64,000 nt of DNA from Homarus americanus (lineage: Eukaryota; Arthropoda; Malacostraca; Decapoda; Nephropidae): the NCBI RefSeq assembly GCF_018991925.1, contig NW_024744357.1, positions 3,891,508-3,955,507 on the forward strand, in the 5' to 3' direction. Below, in pieces: positions 54,920 through 64,000 of this stretch (position 1 is its first letter; every line of letters begins with the position of its first letter). A program made the position numbers and the translations under genes. The notes under the pieces are model-generated. The model had not been told where the DNA came from and did no database searches. It worked only from the letters and a program-made list of their open reading frames with translations.

Positions 54920-56870
54920 TACGTTGGTGAGTTCCGAGGTGACTAAAGAGGCTGATACGGGACCGGCAGGGTCGTTCACAGATGCTGCACATGTTGAGGG
55001 CTACATGCAGTGCGGGAAGGGTGACGGCAGGGTCTTTCCGGCGTTGGCGCTTGTCTGCCTCAGTATGCAGTCGGGCTATTTCGAAAGTACAGGTGTTAAC
55101 ACCTTCTTGTGTGGTGCTTCTCTAAGCGTTACGGTATGGAGTAATTCGTCTCCCAGGTGAGGGGGTCGATTTGGCACCTTTTCAGGTTTGTCTTTAAGGC
55201 TATCATTATACCTTTTCAGTTGCCCGCCGGCGTTACGTTTACTATTCCTTAGGTGACTGTAAAGTAGCTGCTTTGGCAGTCTACTGTCGTCCATGGGAGT
55301 AACATTGCCAGTCCAGCGTAGCTGTTCATGGATAATGACAGCCTCGATGCTCCTACAATTGGTGTCAGCGAGAATACTGGCATTTGTTCTCTCGTATCCC
55401 CAGCGAACTCGGAGGATGGAACGTAGACTTCGTTGGTGAAAGTTTTGAAGTGCCTTGAGGTGCCTCCTGCATGTCACCTAAATCTCGCTGCCATACAGCA
55501 GAGTGGTGAGGACCACATCTCGATATGCGTGCAATTGTGTAGATACTTTCAGCTCCCTACAGTTGAAGACAAGGGTACGGAGTCTGTCAGAGGCTTGAGA
55601 TGTAAACTTGATCCGATGTTGAATCTCTGCATCAATGTCCGCAGTGGTGGAAGCAGAAATACCAAAAGTGGGTAACATTAGAGAGTGTAGTACAATTAAA
55701 CTGGGTGGATGGTGGACGTATGGCTGAACCAGGGGCAGAATGAAAGACAATCTGAGTCTTGTGTACATTCACCTCAAGGCCGATGTGTGCATATGCATCT
55801 GCATGGGTGTTAAGGATCTCTTGTAGCACGCGTTCAGTGTGAGCGACAAGGGTGAGGTCGTCTGCATACTGAAGTTCAGTAATGGAAGCTGCTGACACCT
55901 TTGTTCCTGCCTGGAGTCGTCTTATGTTGAAAAGACCCTTCATCTGGTACTCGATGTCCACCCCGCCGGCTAAATTGGCACTGGCACGAATAAGGAAGAC
56001 AGCCAAGAAAATGGAAAAGAGAGTTGGTGCCAGTACACATCATTGTTTTACCCCCTGTTTGGATAGGGAAAACTCACACTGGGTGCCATTGTGCAGGACA
56101 CTGCCGTTCATGCCATCATGAAATTTCCTCACAATGTTGATGACTTTTGGTGGGCAGCCAAAATGGTTGAGGGTCAATCAAATGACTTCCTGTTGACCGA
56201 GTCGAAGGCCTTGGTTAGGTCGATGAAGGCCATGTAAAGGTCACGACGCTGTTCTCTGGACTTTTCTTGTTTCCGGCGGGCAGCAAAGATCATGTCAGTG
56301 GTGCCACATGATGGTCTAAAGCCACATTGAGATTCTGGGAGGAAGTTTTCCGCCTCAGGAAGACGTCTGTTGAGGAGGACTCGGGCGATAACCTTGCCAG
56401 CTATGTACAGCAGCGAGATCCCGCGGTAGTTGCCACAGTCTGACCGGTCTCCCTTGTTTTTATAAATATTGACAACGGAGGCGTCTGTAAAAGCTTGGGG
56501 GATTTCCTGCTTTTTCCATATATTCTCCAGGAGAGAGTGGAGACGGTTGGTAAGCAGAGGTCCCCCTGCTTTATACATCTCGGCTGAGATTCCATCAGGC
56601 TCTGAGACTTTGTTATTATTCATCTGTTTGAAGACAATAACTACCTCATCCAGGGATGGGGAATAGCTGAGGTGGGTCAGCTCTGGATACTGAGGGACCT
56701 GCTAGGTCGTTAGGACATCCACATCGGTGTTTCTCTTGAGCAGTGAATGGTAGTGCTCTTTCCAGCGCTGAAGGATGCCTTCTTTGTCTGTAATTCGGGA
56801 GTTACCGTGGGATGAGCGGATGGTTCCTTTGCCACGAGTGATCGGCCCATAATATGTTTTAGTGCACACA
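54920..56870 (-). mobile_element. RTE-like LINE reverse transcriptase, frameshifted
   Basis: Reading down from 56870, one frame (56623-56174) carries SEPDGISAEMYKAGG, DCGNYRGISLL, SQCGFRPSCGTTDMIFAAR and the catalytic block AFIDLTKAFDSVNR. A second (56006-55632) has ELQYADDLTLVAHT with intact YADD at 55868-55857. A third (55477-55076) has the C-terminal RSILRVRWGYERTNASI, EQLRWTGNV and KRYNDSLK segment. Gaps near 56170 and 55630 are frame breaks. The endonuclease is absent. The two catalytic motifs are conserved, so inactivation came by frameshift and truncation. Confidence 0.88.
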
Positions 56871-57223
56871 ATTATCCATAACCTGTATATACGTATATGT
56901 TAGTGAAATTCCTTATGGACGTCTACGAACATAGATATACAGTCTATATATACGCGGCTTTGCTTTTTAGTATTTACTGAACACAAATGTGTATTATTTC
57001 CTGTAAATTAAGTGTTTATCTAAAGTTGTTTACCTGACATTCTTCCTCTCCGGTCACCGTAACAGCAGGATTGGCCTGCTGCGTGACACATAGCTCTGAC
57101 CTTCGTGCCTGGCCTAGTGTGTCAGCTCCTGCCTGGTCCCAGGAGCGTCGGCACATGGCCCCCGCTGTTTCTATCACATACCTCAGCCAGACTCTAATGG
57201 CCAAGTCGGCCTAATCCTCAGGA

Positions 57224-57475
57224 TTGTCTCCGATGTCCCGTGATGTTCCGCTCTCGGCTATTGCTGTTGCTGTTGTTACTACTACTACTGCTGTTGTTGT
57301 TTTTCCTATTGCTACTATTAGTATTGTTGCTATTATTACTACTATAAATTTTACTACTAATATTACTACTACTGTTACTATTGCTGCTACTGTTGTTACT
57401 TCTATTTTTCAACTAACTACTAAAATACTACTACTACTATTACTATTACTACTACTATTACTACTACTTTTTAAA
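57224..57475. repeat. Degenerate trinucleotide (ACT/GTT) repeat
   Basis: GCTGTTGTTACTACTACTAC-type repeats with many substitutions. ORFs of Ser/Asn or Thr/Val over it are artefacts. Confidence 0.85.
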
Positions 57476-57661
57476 CGTGGCCTCCAGCCTCCTCCAATAG
57501 CCACACCTTCGCCACCCTTTTATTACCTTAAAATTAAATATCCTAATACAAAAGTAGGTACCCTAGCTGTCTTGAGTTAGTTGCGCCAAAGATCTATGCG
57601 GCATTCAGTGACCTGTTGCCTCGTAGTCAATATCTGCTACCGTTGTCGGCTTTGGGCCCGA

Positions 57662-60130
57662 CTATCTCGTTCCCCTGAGGCAGAGCAATGCAGACCTTAG
57701 CAGAGAGAAGGACAGTCGACTTCTCAACCAGGCTGTAACGTAACTTCTGGATTGCTGCTTCCGTTCACATAACACCTCCTCGAGTCTGACGTAGAAACAC
57801 CTTTCACTTGGTCCCATCCCACCAGAGGTTGTGAACACCAGAGGAGTGACGCTGCCCTGATCAACATTCAGAATTCTCTCCGCATATACCCTGACCTTGT
57901 CATTCCTGTTCCTCCTGTGGGCAGCGTCGAGAGCTAAGTTACGGTGACTTGCGGCCATGAGATCGAAAATCCTTATGTCAAAAAAGGCACGTTGTCCCCG
58001 CGTCCAGAATCCTCGGGCACTGACGTCCACACGGGCTTCGTTGGGTGTGTTTGAAGTCCTGTGACGGAGGTTCTCACCGTCTAATGGTAGGAAGGGTGGT
58101 TCCACCATGACGTCGTGGCAGATTTCCTTCAGTAAATTTGCTGTTAGATCCCTTACTTCGTCATGACTCATGCATACGAAGCCCCCTTTCTTGCACACCA
58201 TGGCGTGATCGATGTCATACGATGAGCCACACGCAATGGGAGGGCAAACCTTCTACTGGCCTACCGTACCTTAGAGCAATGGCATCTGTGAATTCTTGTT
58301 TATTAAGACTGAAGCCTTTGGCCCTTATCAGTAACGTTGTTAGCCAGTTCGAGGTACCCACCTCCTGCGCTAGAGCTACTCTTTTTTTTTCAAGTTCTCT
58401 GGCCATTGCTGCAGCAGTTGTTGCAGTTTATCACTTTGGGTGTGCTGCTGTTCTGTGGTATTGGACCGTCGAATCTTGTTTAATTCGTTGGTATCCACCT
58501 CACTTGCTGCACTCTGAGCTATTATGTGCTCAGTGAGAGCTGCCGTGAGCTTGACAGAGTTCTGATGTTCTTTAGCGGCAAGCTCTACTGGATTCATCAA
58601 TCTCATTCCTTCCAGTCTCGGTGGTAGTTCAATGAGCGACCTTTCTACTGGGGTTAAATGTGGGTTATTTACCAGTTTTGGGATAAAAGCAACCTTGATG
58701 GCTTCTTCCAGAGGGTGGAGGAGAGGTCCGATATCAGGGATAGTGCGCATCAGGTAATTCCAGTGATGTTTGACTCCATGGGTGAAGGCCGCAAAAGCCG
58801 CATGTGACTATGTTTTAGCAATATCACACAGATCTTGGATTTCCCTAACCCACTCATTAACCTTTCCCGTTACGTACTCGGTCTTGAAGTCAATTGTGCC
58901 AATTACCGCACCTATACGTCTTTGGCCATCCTTTGTTATTTTTACCTCACTTCCGCCGAACACCTCCATTGCCCATTCATAGTGTTCTGGCTTCACAATG
59001 AGGAGGGACTTGATAGCATTTGGGTACCCTATTTGTGGACCTCGTGATGTTACCAGGTCCCATCACTTTTTGATGTTCTCCACTTTTCCTCCTCCTGTTA
59101 GGTCAACATATGCCACTTGCTTGACCTCGGTTGTTTCATATTTTATTGTATGTTGGAGCACAGACAGGCCTAGTGCGTACATTGCCATGGCAACAGGGTC
59201 CCCCTGCGTTGTTCCCTCAGTTGACTGTATTTGTGGTATCTCCTCTTAGGGCCTTGAAGCTTGTTATAAAGAGGTCTTATGGGTTCCTATAGGCGTTTTC
59301 AACATTCATTGCAAAGCTTGGACACTCGATCATGATGTTGTGCAGTGTAGCCTTGCGGGTGATTATGTTGAATGCGTTGGAAGCGTTAACTAGGAGTACT
59401 GCCTCACAATCACGCTGCTCAAATATCTTTCTCATGGCGTGAATGGCAGCTCCCCCTCCCCCCCCTGCTTGGTAACCAGCACATACTTGCAGGTTCCCTG
59501 CAACTGCCCTGACATCATCATTTACCACCTCCATTATGCATTTTCCAATGATCCGTCTCAGCACTTCCCCTACTCTTATAGGCCTACATCCTGTATTTTT
59601 ATCCAGGGGAATGAGGCGGCAGGCCCTCATACCATGAAGGTGATGGCAGCACGAGGTTGTTAGCTTTCTTGCAAGGGCGGCGGTGGCATTGCAGAGATCA
59701 CTTGCTCAGGCACCAAACTTGTTATTGCTGAGGAGGACTCTCCAACCGCTTGCATGCAGGCCTGCAGGGCTTGTCCCTCCGTGTTTTCAGTGCCTTTTTC
59801 CACACCATCTCTCCTGTTATTTTTTCGAACATGACAGAATTTGGAGGGATATAGGCACCCTGGAACCTGTTGCCTTCCTCTGCACTTGCAGGGGTATGTT
59901 TTTCCTTCAGCTGTTGTAATGTCTCACTGTTTATTGGCAGAACACCACCGGAAGATTCCTCTGTGAGAGATCTTACCGCCATGGACTCTTGTCCCACACG
60001 CATCTTGTTACCAAACTTTCTGGCAACATCCTCAGTGTTTTGCTTTCCTCCTCCTATGAATTTTAGACTCTGCTGCAGTGACTTGCTTCGCGTAGGCCGT
60101 AGGAGATCCTCAAGTTCCCTTGTCTGTCAC
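57662..60130 (-). mobile_element. Reverse-transcriptase element with nuclease-like C-terminus, catalytically dead
   Basis: On the minus strand, N-terminal blocks near 60100-59722 read SKSLQQSLKFIGGG, VRSLTEESSGGVLPIN and LKEKHTPAS. RT blocks follow: ACRLIPLDKNTGCRPIRVGE, LRRIIGK and VCAGYQAGG (59630 onward). Motif A reads LLVNASNAFN, where Asp is expected in place of the first Asn. Motif C reads AYVDL (59099-59110) where YADD is expected. AKT, AAFTHGVKHHWNYLMRTIPD and LPPRLEGMRL lead to a C-terminal frame (58201-57662) with CKKGGF, HDEVRDL, DVSARGFWTRGQRAFFDIRI and TPLVFTTSGGMG, ending SALLCLRGTR. I recall the same block order in multicopy RT proteins of cnidarians and arthropods. Stops and frameshifts occur throughout, for example near 59250 and 58800. 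Confidence 0.8.
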
Positions 60131-60199
60131 ATTGTCAGTCTTATATTCATTGCTATCACATTTTCTTTGCACTTAGACGTTGTGTGTGTCCTCTGACAG

Positions 60200-61380
60200 A
60201 ATAGAAGGGGTATTATGGCCAGTATTTAAAGAGCTAATGGGGCCAGGGAAGTGTCGTGGGTGTAATTGATTATGAGGCAAGTCATCTCCCGGATCATTTC
60301 TAAGATCTGTATTGGCAGTCCAGAGAGACGTGAATGGATTGAAACCCCAGGTCTCGTTTCAAGCTGCTCACGATGATGTAAAATAAATAAATCCATTACT
60401 TTACGGTTTGTCTTATAGAATTAGGCACCAGGTTGTTCTCCAATACTTTACCCACCAGAATCAATCCATTGACACACACAACCAGCCCAACTTACACACT
60501 TAACCTAACCTAACCATACTATCTCATACTGTCACCCACCTAACACACTTAACCTAACCATCTATATCACCCACCCCCACACTACCCACCTAACCTAACC
60601 CAACCCTCCTATCTCACCCATCCACACCACCTACATCACCCACCAATACACCCAACCAGCTCGCCAAACCATCTCACCTAACCCACCAACTTAACCACAC
60701 TATCTCACCCACCCACTCACCCACACTACACACAAACTCCTTTTCTTTTCATTTTTTCTTTTTTTTTGTAGAGATAGGGGGGGTGAAAGAACATTAGGGA
60801 TGGGGGAAGGAAGTTATAGTTCGGAAATTGAAGAAATTTAGGAGGAGGCTAAGAGAGGGCGGGCTGACCGCCTAGCTAAGCTAACATGAGTTAGGGTTGT
60901 GTCAAGGGTTCGTTATTGTCTGTCGGTACAGGCACTAGACATCCTACCCTGTCCCATTTACGGGTGTTTTAAGGGCCTTATTTCATATTCCGCCGACCCT
61001 ACTGGCGGATGCTGGTCTAGGGAGGTTGTCTATTGCCTGGCCGTGTAGATCGGGGGTGGTAATGGACCTTTTGAGATTTGGTAACTTTTGGGGGAACCAT
61101 GTATGGTTGTTGCCGTTATGTGGTGGGAGTCTTTGAAGGAGTTCTTGCTCTGATCGTTCTATCTTTTGCCAGATTCTGCTGGCCAGGGTGTGCAGCTGCT
61201 GGTTGATGGGTTTTATTCTCAGGTCTCTATGTATCTCGGCTGTGGTTCTGGTGAAGGGGTATCTTTCACCTGTGACGAATGGAAGACCCCGTAAAGCAGG
61301 TAGTCCCTGCGTGGTGGGAGGTAGGTTGTGGCTATTATGATTGGTCCTGTGGTCAAGTTGATTTGAACAGCGAGGGTACA
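60200..61380. repeat. AACCTAACC-rich low-complexity region and flanks
   Basis: From 60480 to 60740 the sequence is dominated by CTTAACCTAACCTAACC, CACCCACCTAAC and ATCTCACCCAC strings, a degenerate C-rich array with the complement of TTAGG. From 60740 to 61380 there is a T-run and an open minus-strand frame (61381-60983, DHRTNHNSHNLPPTTQG...) without recognised similarity. Confidence 0.6.
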
Positions 61381-61497
61381 AACTCCCAACTCACCCACCA
61401 ACTCACCTACACCACCCCACCTATGCCACCCACCACCCCACCTATGCCACCCACCACCACCCCACCCACCACCCCACCTATACCACCCACAACAAAC
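61380..61497. repeat. Tandem repeat of CACCCCACCTATGCCACC type
   Basis: Several copies of a 21-27-bp unit. A further copy (CACCACCCCACCTATACCAC) occurs at 62552-62571 on the other side of the following element, suggesting the element inserted into the array. Confidence 0.8.
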
Positions 61498-62549
61498 CAC
61501 CGGGCAATTAATTAACTTAGCTTAATAAGTTAAGTTTTGAAATAACAGTTTAACTTAACTTAATCGAAATTTTGGAAAATTAGTTGATTAACTTCGATTA
61601 TTTATAAATTAACTCCTTAGAAAAAATCACAAATAATATATAACACACCAGCCCTTGCGCCCAGTGAGTATCCATGCTGTTCACTTTCTTGTACAGTTCA
61701 CGAAACGTTCGTAGCCAGACTGGAGAGGGTGAGGCCGCCCTGTCTGCTGCCTCTCGGTTACTTAGTTGCCGTTGCAGTGTCCATGTGATAGACACGCTCA
61801 AAGGGCGAGGTGTATGTTATGATACTTTTTGCAAGTTGAAAAGGCTTGAAAGTTGAAACTTGAGACAAACATTTTCGTATACACATTATGGAAATGAACA
61901 TATTGAGGTTATCATGATGTTTGTGAAAAAAAAGATGCAATTGTTTTGAACGGTGTTGTGGTAATTTGGTAAACCATAATTTGAGTATCTGACTTGAACT
62001 TAGCATTTAACAATTATTTGAGTGGTAAAAGGGTGCACTTTGTGACCTAACGACTCGTTACGGTGCCTAATAACACATGAAACAGGATAATCTAGGTTTT
62101 AATCTTAATGCAACGAATGAGCGCAACAGGATTCTCATTTACTTGTATTATGAGATCAGTACAAATTAACTGAACATAGTGTGGAGGTCGAGTCCTGTGA
62201 AAAACTGTTGAGTAAAAAATAAAAAAGTCAAGAATTTATAATTATTTTATCTCAAGACTTATTCATACCAAGGAAGTAATGTGCCAGACTGCCTGACTCA
62301 GTTTGGCTATTCAGGTATTCAGACTACAGTATTCATTGACTCTTCTGGAAAACATTTACAGGATATTAAGTTTCTTAATCCACATGAAAATTCCCCTAAG
62401 CAAATTTGACACAGACTGGTTAACTTAACTTCATCGATAAAAAAAAATAACTTAATTAGTTAATGTTAAAAAAATCAGGTTAACTTAACTGGAAAAATGG
62501 AAATTCACTTAACTAGTTAAATTTGAAACCTAATCGCCCCATGCCTGCC
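61498..62549. mobile_element. Probable non-autonomous hAT-like DNA transposon
   Basis: The left edge CGGGCAATTAATTAACTTAG and the right edge, in complement CATGGGGCGATTAGGTTTCA, are decayed inverted matches, with TTAACTTAACTTAAT-rich subterminal regions on both sides (61545-61610 and 62415-62525). The same C-rich repeat abuts both ends. No transposase frame is seen. Ends are approximate and the target duplication is unclear. Confidence 0.5.
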
Positions 62550-62599
62550 CACCACCCCACCTATACCACCCCATTAACATAAAGACCTTACAAGAGTTC

Positions 62600-63050
62600 A
62601 TATCTCACATCAATGGTTCTTTAGACCATGAATTGTAGTCATGGGGATAATTAGCGGCCATATTTAAAATTTGAGAGAAACTACTCCTCCTCTTCCTCCT
62701 CCTAAATTTACTTTAAGTCTAACTAAACGACAAAATGATCATATTGTGCTAAAAAAATCATAAAGTCATAGGTGTATTTATTTAGTTAATTATCGTATTT
62801 ATTTTATTCATTCCAATGCTTATTAAAGGTCATTATTCATTTTTATTGGGAAGAAAACAAAATGTAACTAAAACTTGTCTAAGAAAAGAAAAACTTCCAT
62901 ATTTTTAAGTTTTAATTGGCCCCAAAGGTATGACGGTTGGTTAAAGGAAGTGTGGATATATTACACTGTATACTAAATTTCCGGCGCACGTTCACAGAGT
63001 CAAGCGCTGTATCCACTCTGCCGTCAATAAAAAAAATTAAACCTAGATTT
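62600..63050. other. AT-rich sequence without recognised feature
   Basis: No gene, repeat family or transposon end recognised. Confidence 0.4.
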
Positions 63051-63052
63051 TG

Positions 63053-63150
63053 TGTGCATGCGTGACTGCGCTTGCATGCATGAGTGCGCTCGTGCATGCG
63101 TACGTGAGGACGCTCACGCGTGCGAGAGCGCATTCGTGCATGCACGCGCA
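63053..63150. repeat. Alternating purine-pyrimidine tract (Z-DNA-prone)
   Basis: GTGCATGCGTGACTGCGCTT, GCATGCATGAGTGCGCTCGT, GCATGCGTACGTGAGG and similar strings run for about 95 bases with dominant CG, CA and TG steps. This composition is known to favour left-handed DNA. Overlapping Arg/His/Cys ORFs are not genes. Confidence 0.7.
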
Positions 63151-63317
63151 CTAATTAAGCAATCAATCAGTACCGTCCTCATATCTGAGGGTTGTCAACC
63201 ACAGTCCTCCACTCTAAACGTTCTCGGGCACTAATAATCACCACAATAATCGTTCACAAAAAAATCCTAACAAAATACATCCCAACATGACAACAACACG
63301 AAAAAAAGACCATCACA

Positions 63318-63480
63318 AACACAACATCACCTCCGCAACAACGACATCACCTCCACAACAACGACATCACCTCCACAACAACGACATCACCTCCACAACA
63401 ACGACATCACCTCCACAACAACGACATCACCTCCACAAAACAACAACAACACAACAGCATCACCTCCACAACAACGCCAT
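63318..63480 (+). repeat. 20-bp minisatellite, about six copies
   Basis: The unit ACAACGACATCACCTCCACA repeats with little change from 63337 to about 63437, followed by two looser copies. A Thr/Pro/His ORF across it is an artefact. Confidence 0.9.
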
Positions 63481-63863
63481 CACCCTCAACACGAAGACCT
63501 GAACGACATCAAATATCACCCAATTCAGTATTATTTCATCCCACGTGGAAATAAATTAACACAAGTGACACAAAGAAAGAAATAGATAATATATTTCACC
63601 CCTGTATAAATATTATTTTTCACCGTCTTCTTAATGGGGTTAATATTTCATTCACAAGGGAGGATCGCTCGGGGCTATTATCATATACAATAGATAGATG
63701 TATATTACCTTCCCCTAATTAAAGGTAAGTTGATATGGAAATTAATGTGGTTTTATTTCTATGGGTTTCTTGAGTTTGAGGGAGAGGGGGAGTTGGAGGT
63801 AAAGAAAGGGAGAGAGATAGGGAGTTATTAAGAGGGGGAGAAAGGAGAATTAGAGAGATAGAG

Positions 63864-63993
63864 ATGGTAGGCAGAAAGAGAGACGAAGATGGAGAATAAG
63901 TTACAAAAGAGAGACGAAGATGGAGAATAAGTTACAAAAGAGAGACGAAGATGGAGAATAAGTTACAAAAGAGAGAGAGAGAGAGAGAGAGAG
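63864..63993 (+). repeat. Three 31-bp repeats followed by (GA)n
   Basis: GAGAGACGAAGATGGAGAAT plus AAGTTACAAAA occurs about 63877, 63908 and 63939, then (GA)n at 63973-63993. Purine-rich strand throughout from 63780. Confidence 0.92.
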
Positions 63994-64000
63994 GCACAGT

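Noticed and set aside
63287..63502. 71-codon Thr/Pro/His-rich ORF
   Set aside because: It is a read-through of the 20-bp minisatellite.

Overview
This is an animal nuclear genome window, most likely from a decapod crustacean or a close arthropod relative. The evidence is long introns with standard GT..AG junctions, very long (TA)n, (TG)n and (TTA)n microsatellites, degenerate TTAGG (arthropod telomere-type) repeats, and many decayed LINE, SINE and DNA-transposon copies. No operons, bacterial genes or CRISPR arrays are visible. One 100-base run of N (51401-51500) marks an assembly gap. The taxon is inferred from sequence character only.

The one gene identified with confidence is an Egl nine / HIF prolyl hydroxylase (EGLN1/PHD2 type) on the minus strand. 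Exon 1 (18643-17989) carries a MYND zinc finger and the start of the catalytic domain. Exon 2 (9732-9464) and exon 3 (6512-6393) continue it in phase, giving 348 residues. They include the iron ligands His and Asp, but the exons with the distal His and the 2-oxoglutarate-binding Arg were not found and probably lie beyond base 1. A second probable first exon on the minus strand (30666-30193) encodes a protein I do not recognise.

Other regions in order. Positions 1-2370 hold the 5' part of a CR1-like LINE (ORF1, endonuclease, start of RT) within EGLN intron 3. Positions 3070-3440 hold a hairpin and a LINE tail. EGLN intron 1 (9733-17988) holds a SINE whose tail matches that LINE tail, a hAT MITE with a perfect 8-bp target duplication, and a MITE split by an 883-bp solo LTR. 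Positions 19560-20030 are a compound microsatellite. Positions 25100-27310 hold a 40-bp minisatellite, a CR1 3' end and a mariner-type MITE. Positions 29781-30065 are a large foldback element. Positions 32160-35230 hold an inverted SINE pair, a Penelope-like end, a rearranged CR1 and a TTF-finger transposase remnant. Positions 35648-37670 hold a broken Ty3-like gag/protease. Positions 38343-51400 hold more CR1, LINE and SINE copies. Positions 54920-56870 are an RTE-like LINE. Positions 57662-60130 are a dead reverse-transcriptase element. Positions 60480-64000 hold tandem repeats and a probable DNA transposon.

Apart from oxygen sensing by EGLN, the window is mainly a record of nested transposition. 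I see no new gene system. The most informative signals are SINE-LINE tail sharing, two insertions supported by a related unoccupied copy in the same window, a set of foldbacks with TTAGG-type loops, and a SINE whose promoter-box segment is amplified fourfold.
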